Part shown: positions 1 through 5,263 of the stretch, in pieces | Layout of the letters: each line of letters starts with the position of its first letter | How positions within the stretch are numbered: position 1 is the first letter of the stretch | Source: Thiomicrospira sp. UBA5634 | GTDB lineage: Bacteria; Pseudomonadota; Gammaproteobacteria; Thiomicrospirales; Thiomicrospiraceae | Direction: 5' to 3' | Assembly (NCBI GenBank): GCA_002421475.1 | Contig: DIJW01000144.1 | Location: 1-5,263, forward strand | DNA: 5,263 bases | Notes under the pieces: model-generated | Seen by the model: the letters and a program-made list of their open reading frames with translations, nothing else | Database searches by the model: none | Told to the model about the DNA's origin: nothing | Position numbers and translations under genes: made by a program

Positions 1-347
1 GCCGAAAAAAACTTAATACCGTTATCATGGTGTGGATTATGTGAAGCACTAATAACAATCCCAATATCCGCGTCAAATGTTTGAGTTAAATATGCAACGG
101 CCGGTGTCGGCATAGGCCCGAGTAATAACACATCAATACCGGCATAAATTAAACCGGCCTCTAAAGCTGATTCAAACATATAACCGGAAATGCGCGTATC
201 TTTTCCAATCAAAACCTTCCTGCCGCCTCGCGCCTTCAATACACGCCCAGTAGCCCAACCTAATTTTAAAATTTGATCTGGACTCATTAAACCCTGTCCA
301 ACGCGATTACGGATACCATCCGTGCCAAAGTGTTTTTTTTCTGTCAC
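1..347 (-). CDS. glmM: Phosphoglucosamine mutase GlmM, N-terminal part (3' end beyond window)
   Basis: GlmM interconverts glucosamine-6-phosphate and glucosamine-1-phosphate in the cytoplasm, the step before UDP-N-acetylglucosamine for peptidoglycan and lipopolysaccharide. About 115 N-terminal residues are visible, out of roughly 445 usual for the family. The frame shows the family opening FGTDGIR, then [28 protein letters not shown] and the phosphoserine loop ISASHNP followed by DNGIKFFS. With a GTG start at 347 the catalytic serine is residue 102, the same number as in E. coli GlmM, and FGTDG aligns at residue 7 as in E. coli. A second GTG directly upstream (350-348) is possible. The only ATG nearby (352-350) is out of frame and stops at once. 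An AAGGA lies 8 nt before the 347 start. The gene follows folP by 34 nt with no terminator between, so the two are probably co-transcribed. The residue after GIR is Asn where E. coli has Gly. Identity is very secure; the exact start is slightly less so. Confidence 0.96.
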   Translation of the reverse strand, partial: MTEKKHFGTDGIRNRVGQGLMSPDQILKLGWATGRVLKARGGRKVLIGKDTRISGYMFESALEAGLIYAGIDVLLLGPMPTPAVAYLTQTFDADIGIVISASHNPHHDNGIKFFS

Positions 348-355
348 CACATGCG

Positions 356-360
356 TCCTT
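356..360 (-). promoter_or_regulatory. Ribosome-binding site of glmM
   Basis: The minus strand reads AAGGA here, 8 nt before the GTG at 347 and 5 nt before the GTG at 350. The 8-nt spacing, together with the residue register to E. coli GlmM, favours 347 as the start. This matters because glmM has no in-frame ATG upstream of the conserved region. Confidence 0.6.
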
Positions 361-370
361 TATCTAAAAC

Positions 371-393
371 CTACTTAACGCCTACTTAAGCGC
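371..393 (-). repeat. Short imperfect tandem repeat at the folP stop codon
   Basis: On the minus strand the last codons of folP, GCGCTTAAGTAG (393-382, including the stop), are followed immediately by GCGTTAAGTAG (381-371), the same unit with one base missing. It looks like a small duplication of the gene end. It is placed after the stop, so it does not change the protein. It contributes most of the folP-glmM spacer. Confidence 0.6.
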
Positions 394-1203
394 CCAAGCA
401 ACTTCAAGTGCTTGTTGTGTTTCTAGTACATCGTGCACTCGTAAAATTCTTGCGCCTTTTAAAGCGGCTACGACAGCTGCCGTGACGCTACCCACCATAC
501 GCTGATCAACATTGGCATCGTGCAATAGTTGTCCAATCATCGTTTTGCGCGAGACCCCAACTAAAACCGGATAATTTAATGCCACCATTGATTCAAGCTG
601 CTGAAACAACATAACATTATGAATAAGCGTTTTGCCAAAGCCAAATCCCGGATCTAACACTATTCGTTCAGGCGCAATTCCTTGTTGCAAACAAACCTGC
701 ACCCTCGCTTGCAAAAAACCAAATACTTCCGCTACCACGTCATCATAACGGGGGGCTTGTTGCATCGTAGTTGGCTGGCCTAGTTTATGCATTAAACAAA
801 TTAGTGCCGAACTGTCGGCGACCACCTCTAACGAACCAGGCGCTTGTAACGCGTTAACATCATTAATTAAATCCACGCCTAACTCGAGTGCAGCCTTCAT
901 CACAGGTGTTTTATAGGTATCAACTGACACCCAGCAATCTGTTAGTTGGCGGGTTAACTCAAGCGCAGGCATTACTCTATCAAGCTCTTCTTCAACCGGC
1001 ACCACCGCAGCACCAGGCCTGGTAGACTCCCCTCCAATATCAATAATTTGCGCACCCTGTTGAGCAATCTGTTCAATCCGATATTTTAGCTGGTCTGACC
1101 CGAGGTAACATCCGCCGTCAGAAAATGAATCCGGCGTGACATTTAAAATCCCCATAATCAACGGCGGCATTTCAACCTGGTGCAGGCGTGCGATTAAACT
1201 CAT
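382..1203 (-). CDS. folP: Dihydropteroate synthase (FolP), 273 aa
   Basis: FolP condenses 6-hydroxymethyl-dihydropterin diphosphate with p-aminobenzoate to give dihydropteroate in folate synthesis; it is a cytoplasmic TIM-barrel enzyme. Both family signatures are present: NVTPDSFSDGG (residues 21-31) and IDIGGESTRPGA (54-65). Other pterin- and phosphate-site elements are Asp95 (SVDTYK), Asn114 (LIND), DPGFGFGK (184-191), SRK (218-220) and RVHDV (255-259). Phe27, Thr61 and Pro63, which correspond to sulfonamide-contact positions in E. coli FolP, have the usual wild-type identity. The frame is open to an ATG at 1227, but that codon lies in the 3' arm of the upstream terminator and would encode GFFYGVN from the T-tract. 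The ATG at 1203 (MSLIARLHQ) is therefore chosen; it has GGGG 5 nt upstream. The length fits the family (E. coli 282 aa). It sits after ftsH and before glmM, the conserved order. No promoter of its own is evident in the short gap, so it depends on terminator read-through or on a promoter inside ftsH. Confidence 0.96.
   Translation of the reverse strand: MSLIARLHQVEMPPLIMGILNVTPDSFSDGGCYLGSDQLKYRIEQIAQQGAQIIDIGGESTRPGAAVVPVEEELDRVMPALELTRQLTDCWVSVDTYKTPVMKAALELGVDLINDVNALQAPGSLEVVADSSALICLMHKLGQPTTMQQAPRYDDVVAEVFGFLQARVQVCLQQGIAPERIVLDPGFGFGKTLIHNVMLFQQLESMVALNYPVLVGVSRKTMIGQLLHDANVDQRMVGSVTAAVVAALKGARILRVHDVLETQQALEVAWALK
1012..1023. repeat. 12-bp perfect palindrome ACCAGGCCTGGT, copy in folP
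   Basis: A perfect 12-bp palindrome inside folP, coding T-R-P-G of the ESTRPGA signature. The identical 12-mer occurs again in metZ, and its 10-base core ACCAGGCCTG occurs at 3863-3872 (rlmE) and 4617-4626 (metZ). A function is not known to me; it may be chance. Confidence 0.4.
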
Positions 1204-1214
1204 ATTAACCCCAT

Positions 1215-1259
1215 AAAAAAACCCCATCTACCCGACTGAAAAAATCAGATAGATGGGGT
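1215..1259 (-). terminator. Intrinsic terminator after ftsH
   Basis: On the minus strand ACCCCATCTA (1259-1250) and TAGATGGGGT (1230-1221) form a perfect 10-bp stem. The 19-nt loop can itself form a 4-bp CTGA/TCAG inner stem. A run of seven T follows (1221-1215, the first being the last base of the arm). The hairpin starts 12 nt after the ftsH stop and ends 11 nt before the chosen folP start. No U-tract is seen in the other orientation, so it should act only on minus-strand transcripts. It probably ends or attenuates ftsH transcription before folP-glmM. Confidence 0.85.
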
Positions 1260-1271
1260 CAATCAATCTAT

Positions 1272-3227
1272 TTAATGCAACTTTGGCTTAGCGTTTGATG
1301 GCTCAGCCACGTCACCACTTAAATCATCTGCCACTAAATCAGTCATTCCACCGACCTCAACAGGCTCAGCTTTAAGATCATCGGCATCAGGGTTTTTTGA
1401 CCAATCTTTTGGCTCACCGGGATCACGTCCCTCCATAATATTTTTAATTTGTTCCGCATCAATGGTTTCATACTGCATCAATGCTTCCGCCATAATGCGT
1501 AACTTATCTTCATGCGTTTTCAAAATATCAGTTGAACGTTGGTAGTTGCGATTAATTAAAGCTCTTACTTCTTCATCAATCACTTTGGCCGTTTCTTCTG
1601 ATACGTTTGAAGAGCGTCCACCCATACCAAGGAAGCCGTTTTGCTCTTCTTCCTCATACAATAAAGGACCCAATTTTTCAGATAAGCCCCACTTAGTCAC
1701 CATATTGCGTGCAAGTTTAGTAGCGCGTTCAATATCATTACTTGCCCCGGTAGTGACGGCATCTGCACCAAACACCATTTCTTCAGCAATACGACCACCA
1801 TACAAACTAGACAATTGACTTTCAAGCTTACGTTTCGAATAACTCCACGAATCCTCGACCGGCAAGTACATAGTAACGCCTAATGCGCGCCCACGAGGAA
1901 TGATGCTTACTTTATATACAGGATCATGCTCTGGCACAAGGTAACCAATGATCGCATGACCTGCTTCATGATAAGCCGTCAAACGTTTCTCCGCTTCACT
2001 CATCACCATGCTCTTGCGCTCAACACCCATCAGAATTTTATCTTTTGCGCGCTCAAAATGATTTTGCGTGACCGTACGTTCACCTAAACGTGCTGCAAAC
2101 AAAGCCGCTTCGTTGACGAGGTTTGCTAAATCCGCTCCCGAAAAACCAGGAGTGCCACGTGCAATCAACGCAGGTTTAACATCGTCTGCCAATGGGACTT
2201 TACGCATATGCACTTTTAAAATCTGTTCACGACCACGTACATCAGGTAACCCTACCGTTACTTGGCGGTCAAAACGACCCGGGCGCAATAAAGCAGGATC
2301 CAACACATCAGGACGGTTAGTGGCAGCAATAACAATAATACCCTCATTACCTTCAAAACCATCCATTTCCACCAGCATCTGGTTCAAGGTTTGCTCACGT
2401 TCGTCATTTCCGCCACCCATTCCGGCACCACGACTACGTCCGACCGCATCAATCTCATCAATAAAGATAATGCAAGGTGCGTGGGCTTTAGCTTGCTCAA
2501 ACATATCGCGCACACGAGACGCGCCCACTCCGACAAACATTTCGACAAAATCAGAACCCGAAATGGTAAAAAACGGAACCTTCGCTTCACCGGCAATGGC
2601 TTTAGCCAATAAGGTTTTACCAGTACCAGGCGGTCCAACCATTAAAACACCGCGCGGAATTTTCCCGCCCAGGTTTTGATATTTATCAGGATCACGTAAG
2701 AAATCGACTAATTCAGACACTTCTTCTTTAGCCTCATCCGCACCGGCCACATCATCAAAGTTAACTTTTACTTGATCCTCGGACAACATACGCGCCTTGC
2801 TCTTGCCGAAAGACATCGGACCACCCTTGCCGCCCAGACCGCCGCCCATGGAACGCATAAAGAAAATCCAGATTCCGATTAATAACAGCATAGGGAACCA
2901 AGAAATAAAAATCTGCATTAATACACTTTGTTTTTCAGGTGCTTGTGAGCTGACAGTGACTTTGTTTTGTAATAAGTCACCCATTAAGCCAGGATCACCC
3001 GGATTATAAGTCGTAAAGGCTTCACCTGATCTATATACCCCGCGAATTGTTGCCCCCTCAATATTGACACGACTAACTTGACCCTCACGCACTTCATCAA
3101 TAAAACGTGAATAATCCAAACGACCGGAACTCTGATTTCCCGGAGCGCCAAAATGATTGAAAATGGACATCATGATCAACGCAACCGCAGCCCAAATTAG
3201 AATATTTTTTAACATATCGTTTTTCAT
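1272..3227 (-). CDS. ftsH: ATP-dependent zinc metalloprotease FtsH, 651 aa
   Basis: FtsH is a hexameric inner-membrane AAA+ protease that removes misassembled membrane proteins and regulatory targets; in E. coli these include LpxC and the heat-shock sigma factor. Two membrane segments (about residues 7-25 and 104-124) flank a small periplasmic domain and are followed by a Gly-rich linker. The AAA+ module has Walker A GPPGTGKT (198-205), the pore loop MFVGVG (230-235), Walker B FIDEID (255-260) and the second region of homology [19 protein letters not shown] (303-321), with Arg315 and Arg318 as likely arginine fingers. The protease has HEAGH (420-424) with catalytic Glu421, and Asp498 in ASNDIE as the likely third zinc ligand. 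The tail after about 605 is acidic and variable, as usual. The length matches E. coli (644 aa). The ATG at 3227 has AGGA 7 nt upstream (3238-3235); Met5 is a less likely alternative. All key residues are present. A promoter candidate lies upstream and a terminator 12 nt downstream. Confidence 0.99.
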   Translation of the reverse strand: MKNDMLKNILIWAAVALIMMSIFNHFGAPGNQSSGRLDYSRFIDEVREGQVSRVNIEGATIRGVYRSGEAFTTYNPGDPGLMGDLLQNKVTVSSQAPEKQSVLMQIFISWFPMLLLIGIWIFFMRSMGGGLGGKGGPMSFGKSKARMLSEDQVKVNFDDVAGADEAKEEVSELVDFLRDPDKYQNLGGKIPRGVLMVGPPGTGKTLLAKAIAGEAKVPFFTISGSDFVEMFVGVGASRVRDMFEQAKAHAPCIIFIDEIDAVGRSRGAGMGGGNDEREQTLNQMLVEMDGFEGNEGIIVIAATNRPDVLDPALLRPGRFDRQVTVGLPDVRGREQILKVHMRKVPLADDVKPALIARGTPGFSGADLANLVNEAALFAARLGERTVTQNHFERAKDKILMGVERKSMVMSEAEKRLTAYHEAGHAIIGYLVPEHDPVYKVSIIPRGRALGVTMYLPVEDSWSYSKRKLESQLSSLYGGRIAEEMVFGADAVTTGASNDIERATKLARNMVTKWGLSEKLGPLLYEEEEQNGFLGMGGRSSNVSEETAKVIDEEVRALINRNYQRSTDILKTHEDKLRIMAEALMQYETIDAEQIKNIMEGRDPGEPKDWSKNPDADDLKAEPVEVGGMTDLVADDLSGDVAEPSNAKPKLH

Positions 3228-3285
3228 TTTGTTTTCCTATAAACCGCTAACTTACGACTTAAAAGCCGCTTATGTATTGATTCAA

Positions 3286-3314
3286 ATCATAACATGCACA
3301 CACCGCATGCGCAA
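3286..3314 (-). promoter_or_regulatory. Candidate sigma-70 extended -10 promoter for ftsH
   Basis: The minus strand carries TATGAT (3291-3286), preceded by TGT (3294-3292), which makes an extended -10 element. TTGCGC (3314-3309) lies 17 bp upstream as a weak -35. Transcription would start near 3279 and leave a leader of about 50 nt before the ftsH ATG. I looked for a heat-shock (sigma-32) type pair, CTTGAAA with CCCCAT, and did not see one. This is a visual match only. Confidence 0.4.
3293..3309. repeat. Small inverted repeat in the spacer of the ftsH promoter candidate
   Basis: CATGC (3293-3297) and GCATG (3305-3309) are separated by 7 nt. The repeat fills almost exactly the space between the candidate -35 and -10 elements, where a regulator might bind. 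Arms of 5 bp are short enough to arise by chance. Confidence 0.25.
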
Positions 3315-3332
3315 AAAGTTCCATAAATTTTA

Positions 3333-3361
3333 ATTATAACGATCAAAGCACAACTTATAAT
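3333..3361. repeat. AT-rich inverted repeat between rlmE and ftsH
   Basis: ATTATAA (3333-3339) and TTATAAT (3355-3361) are 7-bp inverted arms separated by 15 nt, in the AT-rich half of the rlmE-ftsH gap. The arms lack GC and no U-tract follows, so it is a poor terminator. It could be an operator-like site or an AT-rich promoter region: the minus strand has a TATAAT at 3338-3333, but without a convincing -35. Confidence 0.3.
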
Positions 3362-3391
3362 CATGCAAACAAATTCACGCTTCTATTTAAG

Positions 3392-4009
3392 TTATTTTTT
3401 ACCCACGCCCAACACATAAATCTCTTTACTCCGAGGACGCGAAGCTTTAGGTTTACGACTTAACACTTGCTTATAACGACTGCGTAAATCATTAAGCAAC
3501 ACATCAAAACCTTCCCCCTGAAACACTTTCATCAATACAATACCATTTGGTTTTAAAACTTGATCAGCCAGCTCAACCGTTAACTCAACTAAATGCATTG
3601 CCTTTGGAATATCTACCGCTTTGTTACCACTCATATTAGGTGCCATATCTGACATAACCAAATCGACTTCACGCCCATTCAACGCATCCAATAAATTGTT
3701 GTATACAACTTCATCGCGAAAATCACCCTGAATAAAAGTGACACCGGCATAAGGGTCAACCGGTAAAATATCCAATGCAAACACCTCGCCGCTTTGACCT
3801 ACTTGCTGCGCTGCCCACTGCGACCACCCACCGGGAGCTGCGCCTAAATCGACAACAACCATACCAGGCCTGAACAAGCGATCCTTTTCATCTAACTCTT
3901 GCAACTTGTATATTGCACGCGAACGCCAACCTTCTTTCTGTGCTTTTAACACATAGGGATCATCAAAATGTTCCTGTAACCAACGCGCACTCGATTTTGA
4001 TCTTGCCAT
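3392..4009 (-). CDS. rlmE: 23S rRNA 2'-O-ribose methyltransferase RlmE (RrmJ/FtsJ), 205 aa
   Basis: RlmE uses S-adenosylmethionine to methylate the ribose 2'-OH of U2552 (E. coli numbering) in the A-loop of 23S rRNA, a late step in 50S assembly. The Rossmann-fold SAM motif is [11 protein letters not shown] (residues 54-64). The catalytic K-D-K-E set is visible as Lys35 (YKLQE), Asp121 (SDMAPNMSG), Lys161 (LMKVFQG) and Glu196 (SKEIYVL). Each is exactly three less than the E. coli numbers 38, 124, 164 and 199, consistent with a slightly shorter N-terminus (E. coli 209 aa). The ATG at 4009 starts [11 protein letters not shown], as expected for the family. Its ribosome-binding site is weak: the only candidate is GAGAA about 11 nt upstream. 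It is divergent from yhbY and followed by ftsH after 164 bp with no clear terminator, so rlmE and ftsH may share a transcript, as in E. coli. Confidence 0.98.
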   Translation of the reverse strand: MARSKSSARWLQEHFDDPYVLKAQKEGWRSRAIYKLQELDEKDRLFRPGMVVVDLGAAPGGWSQWAAQQVGQSGEVFALDILPVDPYAGVTFIQGDFRDEVVYNNLLDALNGREVDLVMSDMAPNMSGNKAVDIPKAMHLVELTVELADQVLKPNGIVLMKVFQGEGFDVLLNDLRSRYKQVLSRKPKASRPRSKEIYVLGVGKK

Positions 4010-4078
4010 AATGGATTTAGTTCTCGAACAACATTAATTTCAATTAAAATAGGCTTTTTTCTCACACGGCAGAATGTA
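4010..4078. promoter_or_regulatory. Divergent promoter region between rlmE and yhbY
   Basis: These 69 bp separate two divergent genes and should hold start signals for both. On the plus strand TAAAAT (4045-4050) is a plausible -10 for yhbY, with a poor -35 (TTCTCG, 4021-4026, 18-bp spacer). On the minus strand I see only AT-rich sequence, with no good hexamer pair ahead of rlmE. Neither gene has a strong Shine-Dalgarno here. Its role as a promoter region follows from gene orientation; the specific boxes are low confidence. Confidence 0.35.
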
Positions 4079-4390
4079 ATGAAAACCGCTCAAAGCTTAA
4101 CCCAAAACCAGAAAAAATTTTTACGTGGAATCGCACACGGACTTAACCCCGTTATTATTATTGGGGCGCAGGGTGTAACCGATGGTTTAATGGCTGAACT
4201 TGAATCATCACTCCAGCACCATGAGTTACTAAAAATCAAAATGGCAGCCGGTGAGCGTGAAGACCGTAAACAGATTATTGAACACGTGGTTAAATTGACC
4301 CGTGCTCAACTGGTACAAAACGTCGGCAAAATGTTTGTTATTTACCGCGCTCGAGCCAAAGATCCTCAGCTTTTATTACCTAAAAACTAA
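4079..4390 (+). CDS. yhbY: CRM-domain RNA-binding protein YhbY, 103 aa
   Basis: YhbY is a small cytoplasmic protein with a single CRM (chloroplast RNA splicing and ribosome maturation) domain; it associates with pre-50S ribosomal particles in E. coli. The sequence aligns by eye along its whole length with E. coli YhbY (97 aa). It shows LTQNQKKFLRGIAHGLNPV, then the GxxG RNA-binding loop GAQG (residues 29-32), LESSLQHHELLKIKMA, and a C-terminal GKMFVIYR strand. The ATG at 4079 is the natural start; the preceding sequence has only a weak purine stretch (AGAA). The gene diverges from rlmE, another 50S maturation factor, as in E. coli. Its stop is only 8 bp from the convergent metZ stop, with no hairpin terminator seen, so its transcript probably runs into antisense metZ sequence. 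Confidence 0.96.
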   Translation: MKTAQSLTQNQKKFLRGIAHGLNPVIIIGAQGVTDGLMAELESSLQHHELLKIKMAAGEREDRKQIIEHVVKLTRAQLVQNVGKMFVIYRARAKDPQLLLPKN

Positions 4391-4398
4391 ACGTTGCC

Positions 4399-5263
4399 TT
4401 AACCGAGTCGATCTAGTCCGCGCGCTAAATCGGCTTGAATATCGGCAAAATTCTCCAAACCCACCGACACCCGTACCAAGTTTTCAGTAATTCCAGTCGC
4501 CTCACACTCGGCGGCATCAACCCGTGAATGCGTTGTTGTAGCCGGGTGAGTGATGCTGCTTTTAACATCGCCTAAATTAGCTGTAATAGACAACATCTGC
4601 GTGGCATCAATTACCGACCAGGCCTGCTCACGTCCGCCTTTAACGCGAAAAGAAACTAAGGCACCACCTCCGGTTTGCTGTTTTTGTGCCAAAGAGTATT
4701 GTGGATGTGAAGCCAATCCTGGGTAAAATACTTTTTCAACTGCCGGGTGTTCACTTAACCAATTCGCCAAAGCCAACGCACGTTGACAATGTGCTTCCAT
4801 TCGTACACTTAATGTTTCTAATCCTTTTAAAAACACCCAAGCGTTAAATGGACTCATGCTCGGACCGGCGGTACGAATAACACCACGTACGTCCTCACCC
4901 ACCAATTTTTCACTACCAATTACGGCACCGCCCAAACAGCGACCTTGCCCATCAATAAACTTAGTCGCTGAATGTATAACGATGTCGGCACCTAATTTCA
5001 AGGGCTGTTGCAAAATCGGTGTGCAAAAACAATTATCCACCACAAGCAATACATTATGCTGTTTAGCAAGTGCGGATAAAAAAGCTAGATCGGCAATTTC
5101 AGTTAACGGATTTGAGGGCGTTTCAAGAAAAAAAGCCTTGGTATTAGGCTTGATCGCTGACAACCAGGCCTGGTGATCGTTTTGTGGTACAAAACTAATT
5201 TCGACACCAAACTTGGCTAAGTATTTAGTAAATAAAACTTTCGTCGTACCAAAAATACTGCTT
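4399..5263 (-). CDS. metZ: O-succinylhomoserine sulfhydrylase MetZ, C-terminal 287 residues (5' end beyond window)
   Basis: MetZ is a PLP enzyme of the Cys/Met metabolism family that makes homocysteine from O-succinylhomoserine and sulfide in methionine synthesis. The frame is open to the right edge; the first codon inside the window starts at 5262. The TTG at 5163 is an internal Leu (QAW-L-SAIKP), not a start. Visible family elements, in order, are SSIFGTTKVLF, ETPSNPLTEIADL, VVDNCFCTPILQQPL with the PLP-ring Asp, and HSATKFIDGQGR with the PLP-binding Lys at codon 4962-4960. Further on are LKGLETL, and ITHPATTTHSR in the substrate/phosphate region. The FGTT...KFGVE, DNCFCTP and DGQGR wording is closest to Pseudomonas-type MetZ. 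Cystathionine gamma-synthase or gamma-lyase are the alternatives, and only the missing N-terminus and a phylogeny would fully exclude them. About 110 N-terminal residues are missing. It is convergent with yhbY and not part of the ftsH cluster. Confidence 0.88.
   Translation of the reverse strand, partial: SSIFGTTKVLFTKYLAKFGVEISFVPQNDHQAWLSAIKPNTKAFFLETPSNPLTEIADLAFLSALAKQHNVLLVVDNCFCTPILQQPLKLGADIVIHSATKFIDGQGRCLGGAVIGSEKLVGEDVRGVIRTAGPSMSPFNAWVFLKGLETLSVRMEAHCQRALALANWLSEHPAVEKVFYPGLASHPQYSLAQKQQTGGGALVSFRVKGGREQAWSVIDATQMLSITANLGDVKSSITHPATTTHSRVDAAECEATGITENLVRVSVGLENFADIQADLARGLDRLG
5163..5174. repeat. 12-bp perfect palindrome ACCAGGCCTGGT, copy in metZ
   Basis: Identical to the palindrome at 1012-1023 but read in a different frame, here within codons for H-Q-A-W-L of metZ. 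A partial copy of the same core also occurs 546 bp away in the same gene (4617-4626, coding E-Q-A-W). Function unknown; possibly chance. Confidence 0.4.

Noticed and set aside
1200..1214. A four-codon leader peptide (ATG GGG TTA ATA TGA) whose stop overlaps the folP ATG
   Set aside because: It has only the terminator T-tract upstream and no ribosome-binding site, and its first codons are the folP Shine-Dalgarno itself. It is unlikely to be translated.
2068..2679. A 203-codon open frame on the plus strand, opposite ftsH
   Set aside because: It lies wholly antisense to the conserved AAA+ region of ftsH, and its translation is low-complexity Ser/Pro/Arg with no recognisable domain. It is a shadow of ftsH codon use.
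4041..4060. A possible small terminator or hairpin (AAAA then TTTTTT) upstream of yhbY
   Set aside because: The only pairing is A with T around a 5-nt loop, with no GC pairs. It is not stable enough to support a call.
5163..5163. A start codon for metZ at 5163
   Set aside because: The codon is TTG inside a continuous frame that encodes typical MetZ sequence upstream (SSIFGTTKVLF through DHQAW), so it is an internal leucine and the gene continues past the right edge.
1..5263. A novel defence, mobile or secondary-metabolite system
   Set aside because: Every open frame of credible quality belongs to a well-known conserved family in a conserved order, with intact catalytic residues. No transposase, integrase, phage gene, CRISPR repeat or unknown gene cluster is present.

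Overview
The window looks like an ordinary chromosomal segment from a moderately AT-rich gammaproteobacterium. The evidence is gene order: on the minus strand, rlmE (rrmJ/ftsJ), ftsH, folP and glmM follow one another, with the CRM-domain gene yhbY diverging from rlmE. This is the arrangement known from Escherichia coli and many other gammaproteobacteria. The protein sequences agree with gammaproteobacterial family members, and GlmM is in exact residue register with the E. coli enzyme up to its catalytic serine. The sequence alone does not fix the genus. The trans-sulfuration gene metZ beside yhbY, where E. coli has greA, suggests a Pseudomonas- or Thiotrichales-like lineage rather than an enteric one; that is inference.

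Layout, left to right: the 5' part of glmM (minus, runs off the left edge); folP (minus); a strong intrinsic terminator hairpin squeezed between ftsH and folP; ftsH (minus); a 164-bp AT-rich intergenic region with a candidate extended -10 promoter for ftsH and two small inverted repeats; rlmE (minus); a 69-bp divergent intergenic region; yhbY (plus); and the 3' two-thirds or so of metZ (minus, convergent with yhbY, gap of only 8 bp, runs off the right edge). No stretch above 300 bp lacks a gene. I see no tRNA, rRNA, mobile element, CRISPR array or prophage gene.

Functionally, rlmE and yhbY act on the large ribosomal subunit. ftsH is the membrane AAA+ protease for quality control and lipopolysaccharide balance. 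folP makes dihydropteroate for folate, and glmM makes glucosamine-1-phosphate for peptidoglycan and lipopolysaccharide precursors. metZ makes homocysteine for methionine synthesis, whose methyl group comes from folate one-carbon units.

I found no undescribed system. The points worth a second look are at small scale. The longest folP reading frame begins inside a terminator hairpin, so the true start is 24 nt downstream. The terminator's 5' arm could alternatively pair with the folP ribosome-binding region. A 10-base motif containing AGGCCT recurs four times, inside three different genes and in two different reading frames.
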